From positions 62,001-126,000 of the forward strand of contig CAYNZP010000005.1 in the NCBI GenBank assembly GCA_964401835.1: a stretch of DNA of 64,000 nucleotides, read 5' to 3'. This document shows, one piece after another, positions 16,672 to 24,759 of this stretch. Position 1 is the first letter of the stretch. The number at the start of each line of letters is the position of its first letter. The stretch is from CAYNZP01 sp964401835 (GTDB taxonomy: Bacteria; Planctomycetota; Phycisphaerae; SM23-33). The translations under genes and the position numbers were made by a program. The notes beneath the pieces are model-generated. The model did no database searches. It saw only the letters and a program-made list of their open reading frames with translations, and had not been told where the DNA came from.

Positions 16672-17357
16672 GCCTGGGACTCCTCTTCAAGCTCGGCCAT
16701 CTCTTCGTGAGTCAGCCGACGCACGCCGGCGCCGCGGTCGGTCCGCCAATCTTTCGGCTGACGAACTTTGCGAAGCGCGTCGAGTTGGTCTGTTTCCTTG
16801 AGTTTCTTGTAGATAAGGAACCAGCCGCATTCCATATCGGAATTGACTTCGCAATTGCCGTTGTCGGTTCCGCCGCAGGCACCGTTGAGAAGGCTCTTGG
16901 AGCAGCGGGCAATCGGACAAATTCCGCCGGTGGTTGCCAGCACGCAATCCCCGCAGCCGTGGCAGTATTCTTCCCAGACGCCGGGTTTGGTATTGGCGCC
17001 ATAGAAGCTGGTGTTCAGGCCCGGCAGGAAGTTCGCGTTGGGAAACTTCTCGCTCATATACCCAACGCCGACACCGCAAGCAATGCTCAAGACCGCATCG
17101 TAGCTGGCTGGATCGGCGGCGAGGTTTTCGAGGAATTCCTCGTCGCACTGGCGTGTAATGCAGTCGAACTCGACGGCGAGGTCAAGGCTCTTCTGGCCGG
17201 CTGCGATGCGAAGCTGGCTGGCGAGTTCCTCGGCCTGCTTTTCGCCGCCTGTCAGGCAGACCGTTACACAACCGCCGCAGCCGAGAACAAGCACGCGCTT
17301 GTAGCTGCTCAGCATTTCAAGTAACTCATCAAAAGGTTTTCTTTCAGCGACTATCAT
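16668..17357 (-). CDS. metV: MetV-like iron-sulfur/zinc subunit of methylenetetrahydrofolate reductase
   Basis: The 229-residue product starts with VLVLGCGGCVTVCLTGG and later has YCHGCGDCVLATTGGICP and NGACGGTDNGNCEV, giving the cysteine-rich pattern of the MTHFR C-terminal (MetV) family. These cysteines can hold iron-sulfur clusters and a zinc site that hand electrons to MetF. It lies 19 bases after the fused oxidoreductase gene and overlaps metF2 by 4 bases. Together they make a three-gene unit. The role is inferred from characterised acetogen complexes. Confidence 0.88.
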   Translation of the reverse strand: MIVAERKPFDELLEMLSSYKRVLVLGCGGCVTVCLTGGEKQAEELASQLRIAAGQKSLDLAVEFDCITRQCDEEFLENLAADPASYDAVLSIACGVGVGYMSEKFPNANFLPGLNTSFYGANTKPGVWEEYCHGCGDCVLATTGGICPIARCSKSLLNGACGGTDNGNCEVNSDMECGWFLIYKKLKETDQLDALRKVRQPKDWRTDRGAGVRRLTHEEMAELEEESQA

Positions 17358-17376
17358 GGAAAATCATCTCCAAAAA

Positions 17377-19425
17377 TTAGGAAGCGACTTTGTTACAGTC
17401 ATCAACAAATTGTTTCAGGGCTTCGGCGATGGATTCGCCATTACCTGCGACCTGCAGCATTTTCAAATTACCTGCGTCAATGCCGACCTCAGCTAGCATC
17501 TGCCGAGTTTGCTCGACACGCTTTGCGATTCGCTGTGTAGCCTGCGGATAACGCTCGGAATTTTCGTCAAGGGCGACTACCGCCACTGCCTTTGCGCCGT
17601 TCTCGAAGGCTTTGAGCAGATCAGCTGCGCTAAGTCGGGCCATGCTTGGCAGGTAGAATTCAGTAACGCCGTCGACGCCGGCTTTTTCCTGCCATGTTGT
17701 GGTTGTTGCCTTGTGCCCGCAGATAAACGCAACGTATTCGGCGTCTTTTGTTTCGGTCTTGAGAATGTCTTTATCCCGCCCGCGTGCGATGATGGCGTTG
17801 GCTGGGCATTCAGCTATGCACATGCCGCATGCCTGACACAAGGCCGAGTCGATCCTCGCAACATCACTAACGACCGGGATATCGAACGGGCAAACACGCA
17901 GGCAGGTGAGACAAGCTGCACATTTATCTATGACAACTTCCGCACCGCTGCCGCAGTTCATGCAACGGCGGGCTTCGCAGGCGGCTGCCTCTTTGTCGAG
18001 GTTATGCTCGAATTCAGCGAATACGGTTTTCCGCTCGGCCGGCTCATCGGTCGGAACCTTCGTCCGGTCAACCTTGATAACCTTTTCAGCACATTCGGAA
18101 GAAATCTTGTCGATGGAAACCGGGATATCATCACCAAACTCGATTGGCTGGCCGCTGAGGAACATATCAAGTGCCTGTGCAGTACGCTGGCCGTTGGCAC
18201 ATGCCTCTACGACCGAACCCGGAGGAGTCACAATTTCGCCGCAGGCAAAAATATTTTCAACGTTTGTCTGCTGTGTGGCAGGATTGAACTCAACCCGTCC
18301 TCGCTCATCGAGTTTCAGGTCGCTACCTTCGATGAATTGAGTATCAGCCATCTGGCCGATTGCAAAGATAATAGTGTCGCACTTGATATCAATTACATCG
18401 CTGTCGTCATATTCCGGGCTGAACCTTTTATCCTCGTCAAACACGCGAGTAACCTTGTGTGCTGTCATGCTGACAATCTTTCCGCTGTCGGTTTTTATCT
18501 CGACCGGGCCGCGGCGATAAACTACTTCCACGCCCTCTTCCTCGGCTTCGCGAACTTCCCATTCCCATGCCGGAATTTCTTCTTCATTTTCCAGACACAT
18601 CATCTTCACGCCCGAAGCACCAAGGCGCACAGCCGAACGTGCGGCATCGCAGGCTACATTGCCGCCACCGATTACCACGACGTTTTTGCCGATATCAATT
18701 TTCTCGTCGAATGCCAATACTGTGAGGAAGTCCATCACCCCATAGACGCGAGGATTGTCCGCACCCGGTATCGGAAGGGTTCGGCTGCTGGGCAGGCCCG
18801 TTGCTATAAGCACAGCCTCAAAGCCATCAGCAAGAATCTCGTTGATGGTCTTGTTCCTGCCAATTTCAACGCCCGTCTTCAACTCGATACCGTGAGCGAG
18901 AATCCAGTCGGTATCGATCTTGATTACCTCTCGCGGCATGCGATATTTGGGAATTGCCGTTGCGGGAATGCCGCCGGCAATTGGGAACTTTTCAAAAATG
19001 GTCGGCTGATAGCCAAGCTTGGCCAATTCCAACGCTGCCGACATACCCGAAGGTCCTGCACCAATGATGGCGACCTTGGCCTTGTCCTGTTTTTCAGGAA
19101 CGGTAATGGTGGCGTCGGTAGCTACCTTCTCGGCGACGAAACGCTTCACCTCGCGAATGGCCACAGCGGCGTCGACTTCGTTTCGCCGACAGTTCGTCTC
19201 GCAGGGATGATGACAAATCCGGCCGCAGACCGTAGCGAATGGAAGATTCTCGCGAATGACATCTATCGACTCCAGCCATCTGCCCTGTGCGGCTAACTCG
19301 ATGTAAGTTCTTACATCGGCGTGGACGGGGCAATTGTAGCGGCATGGGGCCCACTCTTTTTCCATCAGCTCCGTCGTGCTGGACAGCTTTGCTACATCGC
19401 GGGATGTGAGATCGCAATCTCGCAT
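17377..19425 (-). CDS. Fused GltD-like flavin/NAD(P) oxidoreductase with two [4Fe-4S] motifs and a degenerate MvhD-like C-terminus
   Basis: From the ATG at 19425 (GGAG upstream; a start at 19485 is possible but adds an atypical 20 residues) the 682-residue protein has: a GltD-type N-terminal cluster region (CRYNCPVHADV, then CGRICHHPCETNCRR), an FAD loop VAIIGAGPSGMSAA, an NAD(P) loop NVVVIGGGNVACDAARSA, a ferredoxin-like pair (CAACLTCLRVCP and CQACGMCIAECP), and a C-terminal domain of about 120 residues shaped like MvhD/FlpD. That last domain keeps only one of the family's cysteines (FICGHK), so it should not hold the usual [2Fe-2S] cluster. The gene leads the metV-metF2 unit and probably supplies its electrons from NAD(P)H. 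Confidence 0.85.
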   Translation of the reverse strand: MRDCDLTSRDVAKLSSTTELMEKEWAPCRYNCPVHADVRTYIELAAQGRWLESIDVIRENLPFATVCGRICHHPCETNCRRNEVDAAVAIREVKRFVAEKVATDATITVPEKQDKAKVAIIGAGPSGMSAALELAKLGYQPTIFEKFPIAGGIPATAIPKYRMPREVIKIDTDWILAHGIELKTGVEIGRNKTINEILADGFEAVLIATGLPSSRTLPIPGADNPRVYGVMDFLTVLAFDEKIDIGKNVVVIGGGNVACDAARSAVRLGASGVKMMCLENEEEIPAWEWEVREAEEEGVEVVYRRGPVEIKTDSGKIVSMTAHKVTRVFDEDKRFSPEYDDSDVIDIKCDTIIFAIGQMADTQFIEGSDLKLDERGRVEFNPATQQTNVENIFACGEIVTPPGSVVEACANGQRTAQALDMFLSGQPIEFGDDIPVSIDKISSECAEKVIKVDRTKVPTDEPAERKTVFAEFEHNLDKEAAACEARRCMNCGSGAEVVIDKCAACLTCLRVCPFDIPVVSDVARIDSALCQACGMCIAECPANAIIARGRDKDILKTETKDAEYVAFICGHKATTTTWQEKAGVDGVTEFYLPSMARLSAADLLKAFENGAKAVAVVALDENSERYPQATQRIAKRVEQTRQMLAEVGIDAGNLKMLQVAGNGESIAEALKQFVDDCNKVAS

Positions 19426-19592
19426 AAACAATCTCCGTAATGAAAATACAAATATTCCACGTTTGGAAGGAACATCTATAGGCAATTACTGCTGTTTAAG
19501 CAACCCTCCATGTGGAAATCTTAATGAATTCATGGTCTGGGAATCAAATCACTTTTCGGAAAGTTTATGGAAAGGGGTAACTAAAATTGAAC

Positions 19593-20354
19593 TTACATGC
19601 CAAAAAGGGGTTCGCCGACAATGGAATCGATCACTTCACAGGCCGTTGCAAGTTGTTCTTCGCTGCCTTTGGCGCCCAGCCAAACCCCGCCTTCGGCACC
19701 ACCTACCCCGCCACCGGCAAGAAGGCTTACCTGACAACCGCTAAGCAGCGCAAGTGCGTCGAGTTCGGTGAAAATCTCGCCAGGAAGTACCAGCATGCGC
19801 GGGCCTTGAGTTTCGGGGCTGTTCAACTTGTTGGCTATCTCATTAATATCTCCGGTTACCCTCTTTTCCAGGCCGACCGGAACAATAAGCTTCACACGCC
19901 TGCCAACAATGGCCCGGATGGACGCACCGGCTGTTCCGCCATTGGGGTCGGCTATGTAGACGCCTGCCTGCTTGCGGCAGAGATTAACGGCGTTGGCGCC
20001 TTTGAGAATAACATCGCCGGTTTTAAGATCATCTACGACATCGAAAATCGTCTTACCAACTTGCCACTTACCATCGACAATGACGACATCGCCGGGAAAC
20101 TCGCCTTTTCCAAATTTTCCGGAACTGGATTTTTTGCTGGGAGGAGTTACAACGCCGCGATAAAAGTTATCCAGTGAGAATCTTTTTTCCTGTCCGAGGG
20201 AGGCCAGCACCTCTTGGGCAACATAGCCATTTGTTGTGCCGGCGACAATTACAAGCGTACCCTTCTCGACAACCGCCTGTATCGAAGAATGTTTAACAAG
20301 TGCCTTTGCAATAAGCCGCTTGCCCATAGATGGTGTGACAATGAATTGTTTCAT
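19593..20354 (-). CDS. Conserved protein of unknown function, 253 residues
   Basis: The product has a compact, glycine-rich alpha/beta sequence with IVAGTTNGYVAQEVL, GDVILKGANAVNLC, IADPNGGTAGASI and LAGGGVGGAEGGVWLG. These look like conserved turns of one globular fold rather than low-complexity sequence. I believe similar proteins occur in archaea and strict anaerobes, but cannot name the family. It lies on the same strand 167 bases upstream of the fused oxidoreductase gene and could belong to the same unit. No good Shine-Dalgarno site precedes the ATG. Confidence 0.7.
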   Translation of the reverse strand: MKQFIVTPSMGKRLIAKALVKHSSIQAVVEKGTLVIVAGTTNGYVAQEVLASLGQEKRFSLDNFYRGVVTPPSKKSSSGKFGKGEFPGDVVIVDGKWQVGKTIFDVVDDLKTGDVILKGANAVNLCRKQAGVYIADPNGGTAGASIRAIVGRRVKLIVPVGLEKRVTGDINEIANKLNSPETQGPRMLVLPGEIFTELDALALLSGCQVSLLAGGGVGGAEGGVWLGAKGSEEQLATACEVIDSIVGEPLFGM

Positions 20355-20472
20355 TTTCTATAGGTACTCGCAGAAGAGTTACTGCAACAGACAAATCTTA
20401 ACGAGCCAATGAGGTTAGCTTATTAGCGCAGCACAAACAAGTGCAATAAGAGACCTCGTATACAATCAAGAA

Positions 20473-20497
20473 GCCGCGGCCCTTAACGAACCGCGGC
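20473..20497 (-). terminator. Hairpin downstream of the HU gene
   Basis: GCCGCGG (20473-20479) pairs with CCGCGGC (20491-20497) around an 11-base loop, about 97 bases after the HU stop on the minus strand. It is followed in the transcript by UUCUUGAUUG, a weak U-tract. A second short hairpin (CTGCC/GGCAG near 20520-20540) lies between it and the HU gene. Confidence 0.5.
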
Positions 20498-20593
20498 AAT
20501 ATTGAAGTGTCCAAACCCCTGCCACCCCCGAGGCAGCAGGAGCAAACATATCAGACAGGAAAACCCTTTATCTTGTCCACGACTGACCAGCTA

Positions 20594-20914
20594 TTACCAG
20601 GATGGGGTTTCCTGCTGAGACTGTTGCATGCCTTCCTGAAGCTTTTGCTTCATCAGCCGGCCGACTTTGAACTTAACAGTTCTTTTCGGCGGAACTTGCA
20701 CGCGCTGGAGGGTCTTGGGGTTCTGGGCGATACGTGCAGCCCGCTCTTTGGTCTCGAACACACCAAAGTCGCGGAACTCCAGACGATTGCCGTGACCAAG
20801 CTCGTTGATCACTTCGTCCAGAAAGCCCTGAACGATCCTCTTGACTGCAATGCGTTTATTGCCGGTTTTCTCGGCAATCCGATCAATCAACTCTTTTTTC
20901 GTCACTGTGTGCAT
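20594..20914 (-). CDS. HU/IHF-family DNA-binding protein
   Basis: From the ATG at 20914 (AAAGGAG at the right distance) the product has 106 residues: VTKKELIDRIAEKTG opens the helical dimer body, FRDFGVFETKERAARIAQNP is the start of the DNA-binding arm, and KRTVKFKVGRLMK closes it. A short Gln-rich tail of about 15 residues goes beyond the usual 90. It bends and packages DNA. The extension of the reading frame to 20962 is not supported. HU and the lysine-rich protein at 59796 are the two nucleoid-type proteins in the window. Confidence 0.93.
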   Translation of the reverse strand: MHTVTKKELIDRIAEKTGNKRIAVKRIVQGFLDEVINELGHGNRLEFRDFGVFETKERAARIAQNPKTLQRVQVPPKRTVKFKVGRLMKQKLQEGMQQSQQETPSW

Positions 20915-21109
20915 AAAAATCTCCTTTGCGAGACAATGCACCTTCAAAAATAAAATCACCAACGCAACAAGTCTTGGAAATGCTTAACTAATTGCTGCAA
21001 GTCATAGTATGCCAAAGACTTCTTGCAAACAAGAAAAATTTGCACCTGATTTTTTCAGACAGCCAGCCTTTCGTAAGTCTTTGTTTTAAGATGTAGCAAA
21101 ATGGTTTAA

Positions 21110-21138
21110 TTGACGGAAAAACTTCCCTTGTTTATACA
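21110..21138 (+). promoter_or_regulatory. Sigma-70-like promoter TTGACG-17-TATACA
   Basis: TTGACG (21110-21115) and TATACA (21133-21138) are separated by exactly 17 bases, which is close to the housekeeping consensus. Transcription would start near 21145 on the plus strand. The next gene begins only at 21349, and a hairpin followed by T residues lies at 21216-21243, so the transcript may be short. Confidence 0.55.
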
Positions 21139-21144
21139 TAATAT

Positions 21145-21243
21145 TATACGCCGTAAGGCTCGGTTTCAAAAATAGTTATCAATTTTATTTACTTTTTTGA
21201 ACTTTCACACCTTCCAAGGACTTACGCTGGACGAGTCCTTTTT
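21145..21243 (+). ncRNA. Candidate small RNA or leader of about 100 nt
   Basis: This is inferred only from a promoter-like pair and a terminator-like hairpin facing the same way, with no reading frame between. The 5' part contains GCCGTAAGGC, a small hairpin; the middle is AU-rich. I recognise no known RNA family or riboswitch. It may instead be the untranslated leader of the small exported protein downstream. Confidence 0.3.
21216..21243 (+). terminator. Hairpin with T-tail (terminator or attenuator)
   Basis: AAGGACT (21216-21222) pairs with AGTCCTT (21234-21240) around an 11-base loop, and the right arm runs into a five-T stretch ending at 21243. It lies about 70-100 bases after the predicted promoter at 21110-21138. 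There is no plus-strand protein gene upstream of it, so it either ends a small RNA or controls read-through into the gene at 21349. Confidence 0.6.
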
Positions 21244-21348
21244 AGCAACTTCAGGCCTAACTCATCGAGCCCAAATTTGTCTGTATTTTTTGTGATAACC
21301 CACTTGTTCAAAAAGACAAGGGAGCATTTAAGGCGAAAGGAGCTAATC

Positions 21349-21711
21349 ATGAACACACTGACAAAAAAAAAAGTCGGCATCCTGGTTGGCACTGGAGTCC
21401 TGGGAGTTCTGCTTGTTGCATCAACTGCCCAAGCCAGGAATATTGAAAGGAATCGGGTCCGGTCAGTAGTCAGCCAAAACGGCATAACAATTGTTTTTGT
21501 CGACACTGGCGATTTCGATCGCCACAGATGGGACAGGGATCGTACCAGATATCGAATAAGAAAAAGCCGTCACCATCAATTCAGCCGTCGAAATTGTTCC
21601 TGTTGCAATCATCGCAATTTCAGGAGGCTGCGCCATCGCAACTGGGGCCGCAGACATCACAGACACCACCGCAGAACAAGCGGATTGCGTTTCCATTGGA
21701 TTTGGCGTTAA
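21349..21711 (+). CDS. Small exported Arg/His-rich protein
   Basis: From the ATG at 21349 (AAAGGAGC upstream) the first 29 residues form a standard signal peptide ending ASTAQA. The mature 90 residues turn very basic: DRHRWDRDRTRYRIRKSRHH and onward to RRHHRHHRRTS, with a CSCC pair. Such a composition is rare, and the frame after about 21530 could be a misread caused by a sequence error or mutation: another plus-strand frame there stays open to 21803. The start and signal peptide are convincing; the C-terminal half is not certain. Possible uses are metal or polyanion binding. It converges on the GH35 gene with a 15-base gap. Confidence 0.5.
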   Translation: MNTLTKKKVGILVGTGVLGVLLVASTAQARNIERNRVRSVVSQNGITIVFVDTGDFDRHRWDRDRTRYRIRKSRHHQFSRRNCSCCNHRNFRRLRHRNWGRRHHRHHRRTSGLRFHWIWR

Positions 21712-21726
21712 GAATTGCGGGCAGCT

Positions 21727-24408
21727 TTATTGACCGAAGGGCCCTTTCGGGCAAAAGCACAAACTCGAGCGTGAAGGGATTGCTCCCTGCTCGTCAAAGA
21801 TAAGAAGTTCGTTTTCATCCTTCAGCCAGCATTCGGGAAGAAAGTATTTTTCCTGTGGGCCAACGTTCCAATGCCTGCCAATATTTCTGCCGTTGAGCAG
21901 CACCTGCCCTTTTTTAGCTGAAGTAATATTCAGGAAAAGCGGCTTGTCCGCAGGAGAATACCTGAACTTACTCATATACCAGGCGGGCCTGTCCTTACCT
22001 ACAATCGGGCCGCCTTCAACAGGCACGTCCCAAGGCCTGTAACTCCAGGCAGCTTTCTCTGAGATGCACTCATTAAGACTGAAAAACTTGACCTTCTCAA
22101 GCGACTTTGGATCGACATCGCCCCACAAAATCAGCCTGATGATATTCTTGCCCTTAACCAGCTCATTGCCAAGCGTGACGTCCCCGAAATTATTCTCAGC
22201 CGAATTGAAAAAGCCTGCTGTGCGATCGTTACACAACACCGCTACGCTATTGGGGATGTCTGCAAAAGAAATGTGCACGGGCGCAACTTTTGTAAGAGGA
22301 ACCGAAAGCTCCGCCTTCCAGACTGGCAGCTTTTCCAGCATGGCAAGCATATGCTGTTGCTGCCTTGGTATAACCCTTTTGGGGAAGCTCTCCATTGGGG
22401 CGAGTTTGAATTTCGTTGTCCTCAGCCCCTTGGCATCGAAAACATGACCATACAACCCCTTTTGCTCACCAAGCCTCGGGCCAAAGTTTACACGTCCAAG
22501 ATTATCTACCAGCATTACAATAACATTTTTTCCGCGTTTGAACTGAGCGGGCATTGGTTGCCTTGTCGCACCTTCTCCCCGCCCCCATGTTCCAACAAGA
22601 TTGCCATTGAGGTAAACAATCGCCCTGTCTTCACATTCCGGCAGGAAAAGATATCGCTTTTTCAGACGCGGCTGGTCTATTTCGAGCCTGTACCAGAGGT
22701 AACCGTGGTTAATGCCTAACGAGTCAACATCGTGAGGACCGCTTATGCTTTTCCATTCCATATCCTTGGCTGCCGGTTCCATGCAAACGCTAATCCGCTT
22801 CCACGGACGCAACTGAGGCGCCCTAGCCTTGCGCGTGGCGGCGGGTTTGAGTTTCTTATGCCGAAGCTGCGACTCGGACAGAGAAAGCCAGGCGTACTGC
22901 GTAGCAGCTGATGCTATGCGAATTTGCTCTTCATTTTCTCCGACAAAGTCCGGGCCGAAGATAAGCTTATCATCCAACAACCAGGTTCGCTTTGCCAAAT
23001 CGCTGTTAATGAAAACGACGAGAACTTCATCGGTCTCTATGATCTTAGGCTCATCACCGGCAGGAATTTTTGAATTAATCTTGCTGCCATTAACGCAAAC
23101 CAAACCATCCCAGCCCGCCGGCGCATGGAAAACCAGAACTTTCTTGCCGTGATTTGAAGAGAAGAATCCCAGCGGCATGAGATTGGCATAGTCCAGCCGA
23201 CATTCATCAGCCAGCCTAACCCCCACAGGCACAGCTGTCGCGCCCAGAGGCTCGAGCGTAACTTCCAGATCTTCGCCTTCGGGCAAAGATATTTTAGCAG
23301 TCTTTATCTGTTCGTTTCCACCGTTGCTGATAACAGCCCACCTTCCAGAAGGACCCGAGAGGTTCAAAACATTAGTCGAGTCATGCACACTGACTCCCGG
23401 GGGGTCCATCTTCATACCTGCAAGAGAGCTACCGAACTGGCGTGCAAACATATTGACCAGACGAAGAGAGTAATATTTCTCGGTCAGGCCACCGCCTTCG
23501 GCAATCGGTGCGTCAAAGTCGTAGCTCGTTGTCTGGTAGCTGGAATCACTACAGCTCAAGCGAGAACCCCAAAACTCGAAGTTCGTCCCGCCATGGAACA
23601 TATAAAGGTTGTATTGCGACCCGCAGCCAAGAATCTCCATCGCTCGCCGAGCGACCTGCCGTGCGTCCCTGGTATGATGGCCGCTACCCCAGCAGTCAAA
23701 CCAGCCACACCAGTATTCAGTCATCAGCAATGGCGCGTTAGGCTGTTTCAGCCGCAACTTCTTTAAGAGCTGAACCTCGTTGCCCCAGCCGTTTGCGCAT
23801 TCAATGGTCTCGGGCACAGCTGGGGTGGAAAAAAGATTGCAGCTGATGATGGGAATGTCAAAACCGCCGCGTCTAAAGAGTGTGTTTATAAACTCAAGAT
23901 AGTTCAGGCGGTCCGGCGAGGTGGTCATGAAATACTCGTTCTCATTTTGCACAAGAACGATATTGCCGCCACGGGTAATCTGCAACTCAGCCAGCTTGGG
24001 AAGTATCTGCCGGAAGTACTTGTCGTAATAATGCGTATAGACAGCATTTGATGTTCTATATGCGATTCCGGTTTTTGTTGTAAGCCAGGCAGGCAGTCCA
24101 CCGAAATCCCATTCCCCGCAGATATATGGGCCCGGCCGCAGAATCACGTAAAGACCAAGCTCATTGGCCAAACGGACGAACTCTACTATGTCCTTGTCGC
24201 CGGAGAAATCCCACTCTCCTTCCTGGGATTCATGAAAGTTCCATGCAACGTAGGTGCTTATGCAGTTCAGGCCGGCACGTTTTGCCTTTAAGAGGCGGTC
24301 ACGCCATAACTCATGCGGAATTCGAAAGTAATGTACGGAACCGCTGACGAGCCAGATACGCCGGCCGTCTATTAGGAAACTGCGATCGTCATATGTTACG
24401 TTCGCCAT
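21727..24408 (-). CDS. Glycoside hydrolase family 35 beta-galactosidase
   Basis: The N-terminal TIM barrel is typical of GH35: WLVSGSVHYFRIPHELWRDR, then RPGPYICGEWDFGGLPAWL. The acid/base is Glu158 in QNENEYF and the nucleophile is Glu231 in LMTEYWCGWFD. Beta-sandwich domains follow, including a galactose-binding-like segment (PAQFKRGKNVIVMLVDNLGR and FLNITSAKKGQVLLNGRNIG in part). The length of 893 residues is in the range of bacterial members. No signal peptide is evident, so it may act in the cytoplasm on imported galactosides or be exported by other means. The gene stands alone, with no transporter or sugar regulator adjacent. Confidence 0.92.
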   Translation of the reverse strand: MANVTYDDRSFLIDGRRIWLVSGSVHYFRIPHELWRDRLLKAKRAGLNCISTYVAWNFHESQEGEWDFSGDKDIVEFVRLANELGLYVILRPGPYICGEWDFGGLPAWLTTKTGIAYRTSNAVYTHYYDKYFRQILPKLAELQITRGGNIVLVQNENEYFMTTSPDRLNYLEFINTLFRRGGFDIPIISCNLFSTPAVPETIECANGWGNEVQLLKKLRLKQPNAPLLMTEYWCGWFDCWGSGHHTRDARQVARRAMEILGCGSQYNLYMFHGGTNFEFWGSRLSCSDSSYQTTSYDFDAPIAEGGGLTEKYYSLRLVNMFARQFGSSLAGMKMDPPGVSVHDSTNVLNLSGPSGRWAVISNGGNEQIKTAKISLPEGEDLEVTLEPLGATAVPVGVRLADECRLDYANLMPLGFFSSNHGKKVLVFHAPAGWDGLVCVNGSKINSKIPAGDEPKIIETDEVLVVFINSDLAKRTWLLDDKLIFGPDFVGENEEQIRIASAATQYAWLSLSESQLRHKKLKPAATRKARAPQLRPWKRISVCMEPAAKDMEWKSISGPHDVDSLGINHGYLWYRLEIDQPRLKKRYLFLPECEDRAIVYLNGNLVGTWGRGEGATRQPMPAQFKRGKNVIVMLVDNLGRVNFGPRLGEQKGLYGHVFDAKGLRTTKFKLAPMESFPKRVIPRQQQHMLAMLEKLPVWKAELSVPLTKVAPVHISFADIPNSVAVLCNDRTAGFFNSAENNFGDVTLGNELVKGKNIIRLILWGDVDPKSLEKVKFFSLNECISEKAAWSYRPWDVPVEGGPIVGKDRPAWYMSKFRYSPADKPLFLNITSAKKGQVLLNGRNIGRHWNVGPQEKYFLPECWLKDENELLIFDEQGAIPSRSSLCFCPKGPFGQ

Positions 24409-24759
24409 ATTTTCCTGCCCCGAAAATTGGGCTAACCCAAGACAAATGAAACTATTAAGACATGCGAATCATGCAATTAGTTTAGTTCACGGATAATGCC
24501 TTGCAACAAAAAACGCCGCTTCACTGCAATGTGCGGCAAATGCCATTATAGTTGAATTGTGCAATCTCCACGAACAAAAAGATATTTAACTCACTTTTGA
24601 ATAAGATGTTAAGAGTTACAATAGCTTTTAGGCCCCGAACTTTTGAAAAAACACATATTTCAGTATTACTCTTCTTTTTACAGGTGGTTATATCAAAAAA
24701 AACCTTTGGTATGGAAATTCCCAGCAAAAAAATGCCTTTTTACCCCATTCAACGTAGTA
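24409..24759. other. Non-coding AT-rich region
   Basis: About 350 bases upstream of the GH35 gene hold no convincing reading frame; short frames of 65-75 codons on both strands have low-complexity, Phe/Lys-rich translations. It must contain the promoter of the GH35 gene. I see no operator, riboswitch or RNA gene in it. Confidence 0.45.

Noticed and set aside
15799..16710. A 303-codon open frame on the plus strand
   Set aside because: It is antisense to the MetVF-type metF gene and has no recognisable domain, start site or operon partner.
17509..19296. A 595-codon open frame on the plus strand
   Set aside because: It lies wholly opposite the fused oxidoreductase gene, its translation is Cys/His/Asn-rich with no motif, and the minus-strand gene has clear conserved cofactor motifs. 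It is a shadow of codon bias.
21528..21803. Alternative plus-strand frame of 91 codons after the signal-peptide gene
   Set aside because: It has no start signal of its own, runs into the GH35 gene on the other strand, and is Ser/Pro/Gln-rich without motifs; it is kept only as a hint of a possible frameshift.
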